A stretch of DNA of 64,000 nucleotides from Alphaproteobacteria bacterium (GCA_005884765.1 VAZV01000132.1:62001-126000); one strand, 5' to 3'; shown: positions 46,825 through 57,154, numbered from the stretch's first letter. Translations and numbers: made by a program. The notes: generated by a model from the letters alone, not told the origin.

Positions 46825-48150
46825 TTAACTCTCAAAGAAGCGGTTTTTCGGCCGTGGCAGGCCGAGATTTTCGCGCAGCGTCCCGCCTTCATACTCTTTG
46901 CGGAAAATCCCGCGCCTTTGCAGTTCCGGCACTACCTTGTCGACGAAATCATCTAGACCCGCGGGCAGGAACGGGAACATGATGTTGAACCCGTCGCTGC
47001 CGTTGCTCGTCAGCCATTCTTCCATCTGGTCGGCAATCGTCTTTGCCGTGCCGACAAAGGAAAGCCCGCCATAGCCGCCCACGCGCTGTGCGAGCTGGCG
47101 CACTGTGAGCTTGTCACGTGCGGCGACATCGACGAGGCGCTGGCGACCGCTCTTCGAAGCGTTGGTCTCGGGGATATCAGGCAACTGCCCGTCGGGATCA
47201 AAGCCCGACGCGTCGGTGCCCAGTATGACCGAGAGCGAGGCGATCGCGCTGTCGTAGTGCACCCGGCTGTCGAGCAGTGCGCGCTTTTCTTTTGCCTCAT
47301 CGATGCTGTCGCCGACCACGACGAAGGCGCCGGGCAGGATTTTCAGATGCTCGGGGTTGCGGCCGACCTTCTCCATGCGGCCCTTGATGTCGGCATAGAG
47401 CTTTTGGCCATCGGCAAGGCTGCCGCCGCCGGTGAACACGGCCTCTGCTGTCTCCGCCGCAAGCTGCCGGCCGTCGTCCGACGCACCGGCCTGCACGATC
47501 ACCGGCCAGCCCTGTACCGGGCGGGCGATGTTGAGGGGGCCGCGCACTTTCAGATATTTGCCCTTGTGATTGAGCACGTGCATTTTCGCAGGGTCGAAAT
47601 AGAGACCTGCTTCGACGTCGCGCACAAATGCGTCGTCGGCAAAGGAATCCCATAAGCCCGTCACGACGTCGTAGAACTCGCGCGCCCGCTTGTAGCGCTC
47701 GGCGTGCTCCATGTGGTCTTCCAATCCGAAATTCAGCGCGGCATCCGGGTTCGACGTGGTGACGATGTTCCAGCCCGCTCGCCCGCCCGAGATGTGGTCG
47801 AGCGAAGCAAAGCGACGGGCGACATGATAGGGCTCGTCAAAAGTGGTCGAACCGGTTGCGATCAGCCCGATATGTTCGGTCGCTCCCGCGAGCGCCGACA
47901 ACAGCGTGAACGGCTCGAACGAAGTCACGGTGTGGCTGCGCTTCAAGGCATCGATCGGCATATTCAGCACGGCGAGATGATCGGCCATGAAGAAGGCGTC
48001 GAACTTGCCGGCCTCGAGTTTCCGGATGAGCTGCCTGATACGGTCAAAATTGAAATTGGCGTCCGGCCAGGCGCCGGGATAGCGCCAGGCGCCGGTGTGA
48101 ATAGAGACCGGGCGCATGAAGGCGCCGAGCTTGAGTTGACGCTGTGGCAT
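46825..48150 (-). CDS. LLM-class FMN-dependent monooxygenase (NtaA/SnaA/DszA family)
   Basis: 441 aa, full length. A bacterial-luciferase-like TIM barrel: [70 protein letters not shown] and the [14 protein letters not shown] segment all match the NtaA/DszA family. It uses FMNH2 from a partner reductase to oxidise, for instance, sulfonates, sulfones or aminocarboxylates. No ssu or reductase gene adjoins, so the substrate is open. It is divergent from the SGNH gene. Confidence 0.9.
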   Translation of the reverse strand: MPQRQLKLGAFMRPVSIHTGAWRYPGAWPDANFNFDRIRQLIRKLEAGKFDAFFMADHLAVLNMPIDALKRSHTVTSFEPFTLLSALAGATEHIGLIATGSTTFDEPYHVARRFASLDHISGGRAGWNIVTTSNPDAALNFGLEDHMEHAERYKRAREFYDVVTGLWDSFADDAFVRDVEAGLYFDPAKMHVLNHKGKYLKVRGPLNIARPVQGWPVIVQAGASDDGRQLAAETAEAVFTGGGSLADGQKLYADIKGRMEKVGRNPEHLKILPGAFVVVGDSIDEAKEKRALLDSRVHYDSAIASLSVILGTDASGFDPDGQLPDIPETNASKSGRQRLVDVAARDKLTVRQLAQRVGGYGGLSFVGTAKTIADQMEEWLTSNGSDGFNIMFPFLPAGLDDFVDKVVPELQRRGIFRKEYEGGTLRENLGLPRPKNRFFES

Positions 48151-48341
48151 TGCCCCGTTCCGTGCGGTTGTTGTTGGGGAAAGAAATAGGCACGAAGCGC
48201 GGCCATGCCATCAGGTCGCCTTGAGAAGAATTTTGCGAATTAAATGATTTTAGGAGGACATTTCCATGTATCGGGTATTCTGTCGGCGGTATTCCGTCGT
48301 GCATCCATACGTTCCTTAAATCCCGCCACACTGAGGGGCAC

Positions 48342-48857
48342 ATGATTTCAATCGCAAGGCTGCTTCTTATCGGAGGATTCCTGAGTGGGGCGATGCTCTT
48401 TTCCGCGGACCAGGCGCGGGCCCAAATTGTCGCCATCGGTGCCAGCAACGTTGCCGGCAAAGGCGTCAGCAGTTCGGATGCCTGGCCGGCGCAACTGGAA
48501 GGCATGCTCGTGGCAAAGGGCCGAAACGTTCACGTGACCAACGCCGGAATCTCCGGCGATACCAATGCGGGAATGCTGGCCCGGCTTGATTCCGCGGTCC
48601 CCCAAGGGACGAAGATCGTGCTTCTCGATCAATACGGCGGCGGCTGGAACGCGAGGCGCTTCGGTAAGGGGGACCAAAACGCGGAATTGGCGGCGATCCA
48701 AGCGCGGCTTCGCAGCCGGGGCATCAGAGTTATTCCGATGTGGCGGAATCCGGCGTTGCGCAGCTATCTGCAGCCGGACGGCATTCATTTCACCGCGGAG
48801 GGGCACCGGCTGGTTGCAACCAAAATGCTGCCTTCGGTGATGGGCGCCGTTCACTGA
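48342..48857 (+). CDS. Exported SGNH-type hydrolase
   Basis: 171 aa. A signal peptide (about 27 residues, ending in ARA) precedes a compact SGNH fold. The block I motif reads GASN (33-36, catalytic Ser35) rather than GDSL; the block III stretch reads QYGGGWN, and the Asp/His pair is in LQPDGIHFTAEGH (Asp146, His149). It is TesA-like in size. A periplasmic esterase or thioesterase is likely. The gene ends 33 bp from the convergent NUDIX gene. Confidence 0.8.
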   Translation: MISIARLLLIGGFLSGAMLFSADQARAQIVAIGASNVAGKGVSSSDAWPAQLEGMLVAKGRNVHVTNAGISGDTNAGMLARLDSAVPQGTKIVLLDQYGGGWNARRFGKGDQNAELAAIQARLRSRGIRVIPMWRNPALRSYLQPDGIHFTAEGHRLVATKMLPSVMGAVH

Positions 48858-48889
48858 GAATTTGCCTCCGAGACGAGGAGAGGCAGCGC

Positions 48890-49642
48890 CTAAGCGCCCA
48901 GCATGTCCTTGTGCATCTTGCCGCCGTAGAAATGAAAGAACGGCACCGGCGCGTCGTGGCGCAATGGTCCAAAGGCAAGCCGCCGTTCCAACTCTCCCAG
49001 AACGTTCCTGGTCATCGGATGCAAATCGGCCAATGGCTTTGATCCGATCTCGACCCAGACCAGTTCGACCAGCTCGGCGTCGGGATGGATCACGCCCTCG
49101 ATCCGATGGGTGATGGCGGAGGCGTCCGCGGTGAAGAAGCGGGTATCGAAGCGCCGCACACGGCCTGGCGGGGTGATCGCGCGTGCGATCAGGAACAGTC
49201 CGGACGGGTCGGGCAGCAGGCCGGCATCGGAAAAAGCCTTCCACGCGCCTTCGAGTTTTGGCGCGGCGCCATTGGCCTTGCGGCCGAGGCAGAGGCCGGT
49301 TTCCTCGCAGGCCTCGCGGATCGCGGCAACCGCAAGCGACCGCGCGCGCGAGGCCGTGATCTTCGGGCTGCCCTTCAGGAGGTTGATTTCGAGCTCTTTC
49401 GGGATCGAGGCCGCCACCGGCACGCGGTTGTCGGATTTGTCGACGCGGCCGCCGGGAAAGACGAACTTGCCGGGCATGAACACCACCTTGTCGTGGCGCC
49501 TGCCGACCAGAACTTTGGGGATGGCGGCGCTGCGGTCGACCAGGATCAAGGTGGCCGCATCCTTGGGCCGGTAATAGGGATGGTGATCGGCCTCTTTCTC
49601 TTCGCGCTTTTCCGCTGTTGCCGCCTGCGTCGCTTCGGTCAT
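48890..49642 (-). CDS. NUDIX hydrolase
   Basis: 250 aa from ATG 49642 (GGGGATGGGA upstream). The NUDIX box is readable as REACEETG in AVAAIREACEETGLCLG, with the entry FPGGRVD. It cleaves nucleoside-diphosphate-linked compounds or coenzyme A. The C-terminal FHFYGGKMHKDMLGA is typical of the rhizobial proteins encoded beside rnr. It is the last gene of the topA-rnr-DUF983-NUDIX run. Confidence 0.87.
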   Translation of the reverse strand: MTEATQAATAEKREEKEADHHPYYRPKDAATLILVDRSAAIPKVLVGRRHDKVVFMPGKFVFPGGRVDKSDNRVPVAASIPKELEINLLKGSPKITASRARSLAVAAIREACEETGLCLGRKANGAAPKLEGAWKAFSDAGLLPDPSGLFLIARAITPPGRVRRFDTRFFTADASAITHRIEGVIHPDAELVELVWVEIGSKPLADLHPMTRNVLGELERRLAFGPLRHDAPVPFFHFYGGKMHKDMLGA

Positions 49643-49676
49643 TCCCATCCCCGATGATGCATCTGTTGTCGTTTGA

Positions 49677-50120
49677 CTACACCGGCGGAATTTCGCTTGG
49701 GGCATTGTCGTCAAAGCCGTGCATGCGAAGCGCCCATTGCAGGCCGACCACGGTGCCTTTCACCGGCTGCAGCAGCGCCAGCGACGCAATCAGTGTGAAT
49801 GGCAGGTAGGTCACAAACGCAAACCAGGCCGGCGGCGAATAATTGGTCTCGATCAGCAGCACCGTGGGCACCACGATGTGGCCGACAATGACGATCACGA
49901 GATAGGCGGGAAGATCGTCGGCGCGATGCGGCGTGAAGTCGAGGCGGCAAACCGAGCAATGGTCGTCGACTTTCAGGAAAGCGCGAAACAGCTTGCCTTG
50001 GCCGCAACGCGGACAGCGGCCGCGGAAGCCACGCTTCATCGCGCTCCAGACGTCGCGCTTTTCCACCGAGCCCGTGTCGCGGGTCCATGTTTTGGGGACG
50101 GTGCTCATCGCATCCATCAT
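49677..50120 (-). CDS. DUF983-family zinc-ribbon membrane protein
   Basis: 147 aa. A CxxC...CxxC ribbon (CPRCGQGKLFRAFLKVDDHCSVC), then FTPHRADDLPAYLVIVIVGHIVVPTVL and a second span. Unknown function. The ATG overlaps the rnr stop (ATGA), so it is coupled. Confidence 0.9.
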   Translation of the reverse strand: MMDAMSTVPKTWTRDTGSVEKRDVWSAMKRGFRGRCPRCGQGKLFRAFLKVDDHCSVCRLDFTPHRADDLPAYLVIVIVGHIVVPTVLLIETNYSPPAWFAFVTYLPFTLIASLALLQPVKGTVVGLQWALRMHGFDDNAPSEIPPV

Positions 50121-52480
50121 TTCCCTCGCTTCGCCTTGCCAGCTTTGAACTTGCCGGCCTTGCGCTTGTCCCGCTTGCGGTGCTTCTCGTGTGGGGCGCG
50201 GTCCGGATATGATTTGCCCGGACCAGCGTTGACCGGATTAGCTTTGGACTGATGTTTGCGCTCCGCTCGCGAACTGTCGCGCTTTTTGCCGCGTGGTGCG
50301 ATCTGGCCTTGCGACAGCAGTTCGAACCGCAGCGCGCCGGCGACAGGTGCTGCTTCTACCAGACGGACGTCGACCACGTCCCCCAGCCGGTGCATGGCAC
50401 CGCTGCGCGAGCCGACCAGCGCATGGCGGGTCTCGTCATAGTTGTAATATTCGGTACCGAGCGTGCGGATCGGGATCAGCCCGTCGGCGCCGGTGTCCTC
50501 GAGCTTGACGAACAACCCGGCGCGGGTGACGCCGGAGATGCGGCCCTGAAACGTCGCGCCGATGCGATCGGCGAGATGATGCGCGATCAGCCGGTCGGCC
50601 GTCTCGCGCTCGGCCTTCATGGCGCGTCGCTCGGTGACGGAAATTTGTGCGGCGATTTCGCTCAGCGTCTCCGGCGTCTCGGTCTCCGGCAGGGCACCTT
50701 CGCCGAGGCCCAGGCCGCGGATCAAGGCGCGGTGCACGACCAGATCGGCGTAACGGCGGATGGGCGAGGTGAAATGTGCATAGCGCCGCAAGTTGAGGCC
50801 GAAATGGCCGTAATTCTCGGCGGCGTATTCAGCCTGGGCTTGGGAGCGCAGAACCACTTCATTCACCAGGAGTTCTGAATCGTGTCCTTTGACCTGCAGC
50901 AGCACCCGATTGAACAGGGAAGGCCGCAGCGCGCCGCTTTTGGCAAACGGCAGATCGAGGGTCTTCAGGAATTCCTGCAGGGCATGAACCTTCTCGAGCG
51001 TCGGCTCATCGTGCACCCGGTAGATAAGCGGCAGCGCCTTTTTTTCAAGCATTTCGGCCGCGGCGACGTTGGCCAGGATCATGAACTCTTCGATCAATTT
51101 GTGCGCGTCGAGCCGTTGCGGCACGATCACGCGATCCACGGTGCCGTCGGCCTTGAGCAGGATCTTGCGTTCGGGAATGTCGAGATCGAGCGGATCGCGC
51201 TCGTCGCGCGCGCGCTTCACCACCGCGTAAGCGTCGTAGAGCGGCCTGATGATGGGATCGAGCAGGGGCCCGGTAACGTCATCGGGCCGTCCGTCGATCG
51301 CGGCTTGCGCCTGCGCATAGTTCAATTTCGCGGCCGAGCGCATCAATATGCGATGAAAACTGTGCGAGCGCTTGCGGCCGTCGGCGCCGATCACCATGCG
51401 CACCGCGAGCGCGCCGCGCGGCTCGCCCGGCACCAGCGAGCATAGATCGTTGGAAATGCGCTCGGGCAACATCGGCACCACACGGTCCGGGAAGTAAACC
51501 GAGTTGCCGCGTGTCAGCGCGTCGCGATCGAGCGCCGATCCGGGCTGCACATAGAAGGCGACGTCCGCAATTGCGACATCGACGATATAGCCGCCCCTGT
51601 TGTTCGGATCGGGATCTGCTTTTGCATGCACCGCGTCGTCATGGTCCTTGGCGTCCGGCGGATCGATGGTGACGAGCGGGACATCGCGCCAGTCTTCACG
51701 GCCCCTCAATGTGGCAGGCTGGGCCGCTTCGGCTTCGCGCAGAGCGGCAGCCGAGAACGCCTGCGGGATTTCGTGGGCGTGGATCGCTATCAGGCTGACC
51801 GCCTTTTCGCTCGCGAGCGAGCCGAGCCGTTCCTTCACCTTGCCCGAGGCGAGCCCAAAGCCGCGCGTGCGGATCAGGTCGACGCTGACGAGGTCGCCAT
51901 CCTGGGCGCCGCCGGTGTCGGCCTTTGCGATGTTCAGTTCCCGCCCGGCCTGCTTCTTGTCGACGGGAACGAGCCGTCCGCCGCCATCAGGCAGGCTGCG
52001 GAAGATTCCGAGCACGCGGGTCTTGGCGTGATCGATGACCTTGATGACGCGGCCGCGATAGGCGCCGCTCTCGCGCTCCTCGAGTTTTTCGATCCGCAGC
52101 AGCGCGCGGTCGCCGACACCTGCCTCGGTGCCCGGCGGCGGTCGTCTCGGAACATGGATGCGGATCTTGGGAGGTTCGCCGTTTTCCACCTCATCCCATT
52201 CGGTGGGCGTGGCGATCAATTCGCCGTCGGCATCGCGCCCTGTGATATCGGCCATCATGGTCGCCGGCAGCGCCGCGGTTTCGGCTATTTTTTTGCCGCG
52301 CTTGGCGATCACGCCTTCGTCGGCGAGTTCGCGCAGGATGCGCTTCAACTCCGCGCGGTCGGCATTCTTCAGGCCGAATTCACGCGCGATCTCGCGGGTT
52401 CCGATTTTTCCCGGCTGCGCACGGATAAAGGCGACGATGGCGTCCGGGCTCGGAAAGACCTTGTCGCGTTGTTTTGCCAC
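50117..52480 (-). CDS. rnr: Ribonuclease R
   Basis: 787 aa. A 3'-to-5' exoribonuclease of the RNB family. An N-terminal winged helix (IAFIRAQPGKIGTREIAREFG), CSD domains, the RNB catalytic DAKDHDDAVHA and IVDVAIADVAFYV segments, then an S1 domain and a Lys/Arg-rich tail (KRDSSRAERKHQSKA...). GTG 52480, one base after the topA stop, is chosen; another GTG at 52504 would overlap topA. It degrades structured RNA and aids RNA quality control. Confidence 0.94.
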   Translation of the reverse strand: MAKQRDKVFPSPDAIVAFIRAQPGKIGTREIAREFGLKNADRAELKRILRELADEGVIAKRGKKIAETAALPATMMADITGRDADGELIATPTEWDEVENGEPPKIRIHVPRRPPPGTEAGVGDRALLRIEKLEERESGAYRGRVIKVIDHAKTRVLGIFRSLPDGGGRLVPVDKKQAGRELNIAKADTGGAQDGDLVSVDLIRTRGFGLASGKVKERLGSLASEKAVSLIAIHAHEIPQAFSAAALREAEAAQPATLRGREDWRDVPLVTIDPPDAKDHDDAVHAKADPDPNNRGGYIVDVAIADVAFYVQPGSALDRDALTRGNSVYFPDRVVPMLPERISNDLCSLVPGEPRGALAVRMVIGADGRKRSHSFHRILMRSAAKLNYAQAQAAIDGRPDDVTGPLLDPIIRPLYDAYAVVKRARDERDPLDLDIPERKILLKADGTVDRVIVPQRLDAHKLIEEFMILANVAAAEMLEKKALPLIYRVHDEPTLEKVHALQEFLKTLDLPFAKSGALRPSLFNRVLLQVKGHDSELLVNEVVLRSQAQAEYAAENYGHFGLNLRRYAHFTSPIRRYADLVVHRALIRGLGLGEGALPETETPETLSEIAAQISVTERRAMKAERETADRLIAHHLADRIGATFQGRISGVTRAGLFVKLEDTGADGLIPIRTLGTEYYNYDETRHALVGSRSGAMHRLGDVVDVRLVEAAPVAGALRFELLSQGQIAPRGKKRDSSRAERKHQSKANPVNAGPGKSYPDRAPHEKHRKRDKRKAGKFKAGKAKRGK

Positions 52481-52481
52481 C

Positions 52482-55235
52482 TTATCCGCTTGCCTTACCA
52501 ACACTCTTCTTCGCCACCGGCTTTGCGGCCTTCGAGGGCGACGTCTTGGCGGTCGCCGTCACCGGCGCGCGGGCCTTGCTGACCGCCTGCGATTTCGGTT
52601 TTGTGACGGGTTTCTTCACGGCCGCCTTCTTGACCGGCTTCGGCGCCGTGGCATCGACTTCCGTTTTCACCGGCTTTGCCGGCTTTGCGGCTTTAGCCTT
52701 GGCGCTACGTTTGGGCTTGGCGCCGCCCTTGGTCGCACGTTCGTCGATCAACGCAACGGCTTCTCCGAGAGTGATCGCATCTTTGTCCTTGTCGCTCGGG
52801 ATCGTGGCGTTGACACCGCCGGCCGTGACGTAAGCGCCGTAACGGCCGTTCTTCATCGCGACCGCACCAAGGGTCGGATGATCGCCCAAAGGTTTGCCCG
52901 GATCGGCGCCGAAACGGCGCCCGCTCGGACCCTTCGCGACCTTCTCCGCGATCAGCGTCACCGCGCGGTTAAGCCCGATATCGAACACCTCGTCGCCGGC
53001 CTCCAGGCTCGCATAGGTCTTGTCGTGCCGCACGAACGGACCAAAACGACCGAGACCCGCGGTGATCGGCTCGCCGCTTTCGGGATGCTTGCCGATCTCG
53101 CGCGGCAGCGACAACAGCTTCAGCGCGAGATCGAGTTCGATATCGCCGGGCACGAAGTTCTTGGGAATGCCGGCGCGTCTCGGTTTCTCGCCCTCCGCAT
53201 AATCCTTCTGTTCGCCGAGCTGGATATAGGGGCCGAACCGTCCGGCCTTCACCGTGACGTCGAGACCGGTCTCGGGGTCCTTGCCCAGGACGCGGTCGGC
53301 ACTGGCCTCGCCATCGGCGGCCAGCGGACGGGTGTAGCGGCACTCCGGATAATTCGAGCAGCCGACGAAAGCGCCGAACTTTCCAGCCTTGAGGTTGAGC
53401 TTGCCGGTACCGCAGGTCGGGCACTGCCTGACATCACCGCCGTCGCTGCGCGGCGGATAAATATGCGGGCCCAACATCTCGTCGAGCACGTCCAGCACCT
53501 GGGTGACACGCAGATCCTTGATGTCGTCGACCGCACCTATGAAATCGCGCCAAAAATCCTTCAGCACCTGCTGCCAGGAGATCTCGTTGTTGGAGATGCG
53601 GTCGAGCTGCTCCTCCAGATCCGCGGTGAAGTCATATTCGACGTAGCGCGCGAAGAAGTTCTCGAGGAACGCGATCACAACGCGGCCCTTGTCCTCGCCG
53701 TAGAGGCGCTTCTTCTCAAGCTTGACGTAGCCGCGGTCTTTGAGCACCTGCAGGATCGAGGCGTAGGTCGAGGGACGGCCGATGCCGAGCTCTTCCATGC
53801 GCTTGACCAGCGAAGCCTCCGAAAACCGCGGCGGCGGTTCGGTGAAATGCTGAGCGACGGTGAGATCCTTGCGCTTGAGCGCTTCGCCCTCGCTCATGGC
53901 GGGCAGGCGGCGGCTCTCCTCGTCGTCGCCATCGTCGTCGCGGCCTTCCTGGTAGAGCGCCAGAAAACCGTCGAACTTGATCACCTGGCCGGTGGCACGC
54001 AGTTCCAGCACGCGGGCGCCGGCCTTGGCCGTGATGTCGACGGTGGTTCGCTCGAGTTCAGCCGATTCCATCTGGCTTGCGATGGTGCGGATCCAGATCA
54101 ATTCATACAGCCGTGCCTGATCGGTATCGAGCCTTCGGCGCATTTCGGCGGGGCGTCGCGAGAGATCGGTCGGACGGATCGCCTCGTGCGCCTCCTGCGC
54201 GTTCTTGGCCTTGGCCTGATACTGGCGCGGCGCCTCCGGCACATAGGCGTTGCCGTAGTCCTCGCCGATCACCTTGCGGGCCTGCGTGATCGCCGAATTG
54301 TCGATCTGCACGCCGTCGGTACGCATATAAGTAATGAGACCGGCGGTTTCGCCGCCGATATCGATGCCCTCGTACAGCCGCTGCGCGATCCGCATGGTGT
54401 GCGCCGGCGCAAAGCCGAGCTTGCGGCTGGCTTCCTGCTGCAAGGTCGAGGTGGTGAAGGGGGCCTGCGGATTGCGGCGCGCCGGTTTGGCCTCAACGCT
54501 TGAAACCGTAAAGTTCGCAGCCTCGATCGCTTTCTTGAAATCTTCGGCCTCCGCGCCCGAGCCGATGTCGAGGCGCTGGATCTTCTTGCCGTCGGCACCG
54601 ACGAGGCGCGCCTCGAAGGCTTCGCCACGCGGGGTCGTCAGGGTCGCCACCAGCGACCAGTACTCGCGGGGGACGAATTTCTCGATTTCGAGCTCGCGGT
54701 CGCAGACCAGCCGCAGCGCCACCGATTGCACGCGTCCGGCCGAGCGCGCGCCCGGCAATTTGCGCCACAACACCGGCGAGAGCGTGAAGCCGACCAGATA
54801 ATCCAGCGCGCGGCGCGCCATATAAGCGTCGACCAGCGCGCCATCGATCTGGCGCGGATGCTTCATGGCATCGGTGACGGCCTGCTTGGTGATGGCGTTG
54901 AACACCACGCGCTCGATCTTGTGATCCTTGAGCGCGCGCTTTTCTTTCAGCACCTCGAGCACATGCCAGGAGATCGCCTCGCCCTCGCGATCAGGGTCGG
55001 TTGCGAGGATCAGCCGGGTGGCGCCTTTCAGGGACTTCGCGATGTCGTTCAGCCGGCCATTGGCCTTGGGATCGACCTCCCAGATCATTTTGAAATTAGA
55101 GTCCGGATCGACCGATCCGTTCTTGGCGGGGAGGTCGCGGACATGGCCGAACGAGGCCAGAACTTCATATGACGAGCCTAGATATTTGTTGATCGTCTTG
55201 GCTTTCGCCGGAGACTCCACAATGACGATATTCAT
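52482..55235 (-). CDS. topA: DNA topoisomerase I
   Basis: 917 aa. A type IA enzyme that relaxes negative supercoils. The Toprim domain (MNIVIVESPAKAKTINKYLG, ATDPDREGEAISWH), the active-site Tyr in GLITYMRTDGVQI, then a zinc-ribbon (CPTCG...YPECRY) and two or three C-terminal TOPRIM-tail repeats (GRFGPYIQLGEQ, GRFGPFVRHDKT, GRYGAYVTAGGV). The last 110 residues are a Lys/Ala/Pro-rich, very basic tail. ATG 55235 begins the Toprim domain. It lies in the topA-rnr-DUF983-NUDIX operon. Confidence 0.95.
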   Translation of the reverse strand: MNIVIVESPAKAKTINKYLGSSYEVLASFGHVRDLPAKNGSVDPDSNFKMIWEVDPKANGRLNDIAKSLKGATRLILATDPDREGEAISWHVLEVLKEKRALKDHKIERVVFNAITKQAVTDAMKHPRQIDGALVDAYMARRALDYLVGFTLSPVLWRKLPGARSAGRVQSVALRLVCDRELEIEKFVPREYWSLVATLTTPRGEAFEARLVGADGKKIQRLDIGSGAEAEDFKKAIEAANFTVSSVEAKPARRNPQAPFTTSTLQQEASRKLGFAPAHTMRIAQRLYEGIDIGGETAGLITYMRTDGVQIDNSAITQARKVIGEDYGNAYVPEAPRQYQAKAKNAQEAHEAIRPTDLSRRPAEMRRRLDTDQARLYELIWIRTIASQMESAELERTTVDITAKAGARVLELRATGQVIKFDGFLALYQEGRDDDGDDEESRRLPAMSEGEALKRKDLTVAQHFTEPPPRFSEASLVKRMEELGIGRPSTYASILQVLKDRGYVKLEKKRLYGEDKGRVVIAFLENFFARYVEYDFTADLEEQLDRISNNEISWQQVLKDFWRDFIGAVDDIKDLRVTQVLDVLDEMLGPHIYPPRSDGGDVRQCPTCGTGKLNLKAGKFGAFVGCSNYPECRYTRPLAADGEASADRVLGKDPETGLDVTVKAGRFGPYIQLGEQKDYAEGEKPRRAGIPKNFVPGDIELDLALKLLSLPREIGKHPESGEPITAGLGRFGPFVRHDKTYASLEAGDEVFDIGLNRAVTLIAEKVAKGPSGRRFGADPGKPLGDHPTLGAVAMKNGRYGAYVTAGGVNATIPSDKDKDAITLGEAVALIDERATKGGAKPKRSAKAKAAKPAKPVKTEVDATAPKPVKKAAVKKPVTKPKSQAVSKARAPVTATAKTSPSKAAKPVAKKSVGKASG

Positions 55236-55415
55236 GTCATTCCAAGGGTTTACGGAAAAAATAAAGGCCGGTTCCGCGAGATTCGCGCCAGCCGTTTCGA
55301 CCCGAACATGGGTGCGCAGCCTGCCCCTGTCAAATCGACAGATGTTGAAAGTGGGCAAAACGCCGGTGGATGTGTATCACACAGGTTGTAAAATACCTAT
55401 CGCTAGTTGCAATTG

Positions 55416-55913
55416 CTAGGCACCCCGACGGCCCTTAAGGCTGAGGCGACCCGGGTGGCGCTTGGCGCGGCGCGGGCGCGGCTTCAAGGTCGTGTCGGCG
55501 GCGCTGAGCAGCCGGCCGTCCAGCGAATACAGTTCCAGCTTTCGCACCGGCCGGCCGTTGTCGCGGTCGACCAAGATGGTCGCGATTTGCTCCGGATGCC
55601 GGTCAAACTTCTCGCTCCACTGCCGCAGCGCCACCAGGATCGGGAAGACCCCGCGGCCCTTCAGCGTCGGCACATATTCCTGGTAGGCGCTGCCGTCGGA
55701 CGCCGGCGCTGTCTTCAGGATACCCTTATCGACCAGTGTGCGCAGACGCACCGTGAGGATATTTTTGGCGAGCCCCAGACTTCTCTGGAATTCGCCGAAG
55801 CGGCGCCTGTCCAGCAGGGCGTCGCGGATGATGAGAAGCGACCACCAGTCGCCGATCGCATCCAGCGATCGCGCGATCGGGCACTCGGCGCGTTCAAGGC
55901 TCGTCCGTTTCAC
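55416..55913 (-). CDS. HxlR-type winged-helix regulator
   Basis: 165 aa from GTG 55913, which has GGAG upstream. The start KRTSLERAECPIARSLDAIGDWWSLLIIRDALLDRRRFGEFQ, with the core Cys, is typical of HxlR-family regulators. A winged helix of about 100 residues is followed by an extra 50-residue basic tail. Divergent from the SDR gene, 88 bp apart. Longer starts (ATG 55985, 56000) lie in the intergenic region and lack a ribosome site. It may respond to electrophiles through the cysteine (inference). Confidence 0.82.
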   Translation of the reverse strand: MKRTSLERAECPIARSLDAIGDWWSLLIIRDALLDRRRFGEFQRSLGLAKNILTVRLRTLVDKGILKTAPASDGSAYQEYVPTLKGRGVFPILVALRQWSEKFDRHPEQIATILVDRDNGRPVRKLELYSLDGRLLSAADTTLKPRPRRAKRHPGRLSLKGRRGA

Positions 55914-56001
55914 CTTGGCGGTCTCCGGCAGTCGGTATTCGTGAATACGTTCATGGTGTCGTGTAGTTGCATTATAAAACCACATGCTATAGCTAAGCAT
56001 C

Positions 56002-56775
56002 GTGAGACTTGCGAACAAGGCAGCGTTGATCACCGGGGGCAACAGCGGCATCGGCCTTGCGACCGCGCGGGTGTTCGTTGCCGAGGGCGCGCGGGTTGCG
56101 ATCACCGGGCGCAATCGGGTGACCCTGGAGGCGGCCGCCGAAGAACTCGGCCCGAACGCGCTCTCCGCCGTCGCCGACGCGACCGACATCGCCGCGACGG
56201 AAGCCGCGATCAAGCAGGCGGCCGCAAAATTCGGCAAGCTTGATATCTTGTTCGCAAATGCCGGCATCGCAGGCGGCACGCCGCTCGGCAGTGCCACGCT
56301 CGAGACATTCGAAAATGTCATCAGGACCAACATCACGGCCGTCTTTTTCACCGTGCAGGCGGCCCTCCCGTATCTCAATGACGGCGCCTCGATTATCTTG
56401 AACGGCTCGGTGATTTCCGTGCTCGGTAATCCCGGCTACGCCGCCTACGCGGCCAGCAAGGCCGGCGTCCGAGCCATGGCACGGGTGATGGCATCGGAAT
56501 TGTCGCCGCGCGGCATTCGCGTCAACGTGGTCGCGCCCGGCGCCATCCGCACGCCGATCTGGGGTCCGGCCACCGCCACGCCGGAGGCGGAAAAGGCCTT
56601 TGAAGCACGAATCGGACGGACTACGCCGCTCGGAAGGATCGGCGAACCCGATCACATCGCAAAGACGGTGCTATTCCTGGCATCGGATGATTCGGCCCAC
56701 GTGCAGGGCCAGGAATTGTTCGTCGATGGCGGTGCCACCGCGTCTCCGGCCGGCGCGCCGATTTACCGCGCGTGA
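56002..56775 (+). CDS. Short-chain dehydrogenase/reductase
   Basis: 257 aa, GTG start at 56002. Classical SDR: TGGNSGIG (coenzyme, about 11-18), NAG (about 85-87), the catalytic Ser in NGSVIS, and YAAYAASKAG with Tyr-x-x-x-Lys. The C-terminal PLGRIGEPDHIAKTVLFLASDDS segment is family-typical. NAD(P)H-dependent oxidoreductase, probably regulated by the divergent HxlR. Confidence 0.92.
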   Translation: MRLANKAALITGGNSGIGLATARVFVAEGARVAITGRNRVTLEAAAEELGPNALSAVADATDIAATEAAIKQAAAKFGKLDILFANAGIAGGTPLGSATLETFENVIRTNITAVFFTVQAALPYLNDGASIILNGSVISVLGNPGYAAYAASKAGVRAMARVMASELSPRGIRVNVVAPGAIRTPIWGPATATPEAEKAFEARIGRTTPLGRIGEPDHIAKTVLFLASDDSAHVQGQELFVDGGATASPAGAPIYRA

Positions 56776-56995
56776 CCGGAACCGCTGTCGTCAAAAAAAT
56801 GGAGTCCGCATAGATCATGAATCTGGTTCGGCGCGGCCACCGAAGGTGAGCCGCGTCACAGTTGTGCTGTTCGGGTCCCTCACTCACGGGAGGCATTTTT
56901 TGTTTCTGCGCAACCGCATTGAACCCTTATTGCCGTAGGCTCGACATCTCCATGGGCAGGGCTTTTGACGACTAACGATTTGGAGAATTTGAAAT
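56776..56995. other. Short intergenic stretch upstream of the first small gene
   Basis: 220 bp after the SDR gene; no gene or clear terminator. It should carry the promoter of the small gene at 56996. Confidence 0.4.
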
Positions 56996-57154
56996 ATGCC
57001 CAGAGCTGCGCACATTTTCACGCCGATATCGGGATTTGCATCTTCATCGGAGAAATCCGGCAGCGCGCTTGATCCGATCGCGCTGTTTTGCGCAATTTGC
57101 CTGCTGGCGTTCCTGATTGCCATCCTCACGGGCGAGCAAGGCGTTTGGCTCTAG
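56996..57154 (+). CDS. Small single-span membrane protein 1 of a paralogous pair
   Basis: 52 aa, ATG with GGAG 10 nt upstream. A polar N-terminus of about 28 residues (MPRAAHIFTPISGFASSSEK), then one membrane span from about residue 29 to 45, ending in the C-terminal EQGVWL. The neighbouring gene at 57325 has the same design and length, beginning MPK and ending VQGAWF. It is too short for standard gene finding. Function unknown. Confidence 0.65.
   Translation: MPRAAHIFTPISGFASSSEKSGSALDPIALFCAICLLAFLIAILTGEQGVWL

Noticed and set aside
52128-54503. Long plus-strand open frame antisense to rnr and topA
   Set aside because: Spans two genes on the opposite strand; low-complexity Arg/Gly/Leu composition and no known domain.
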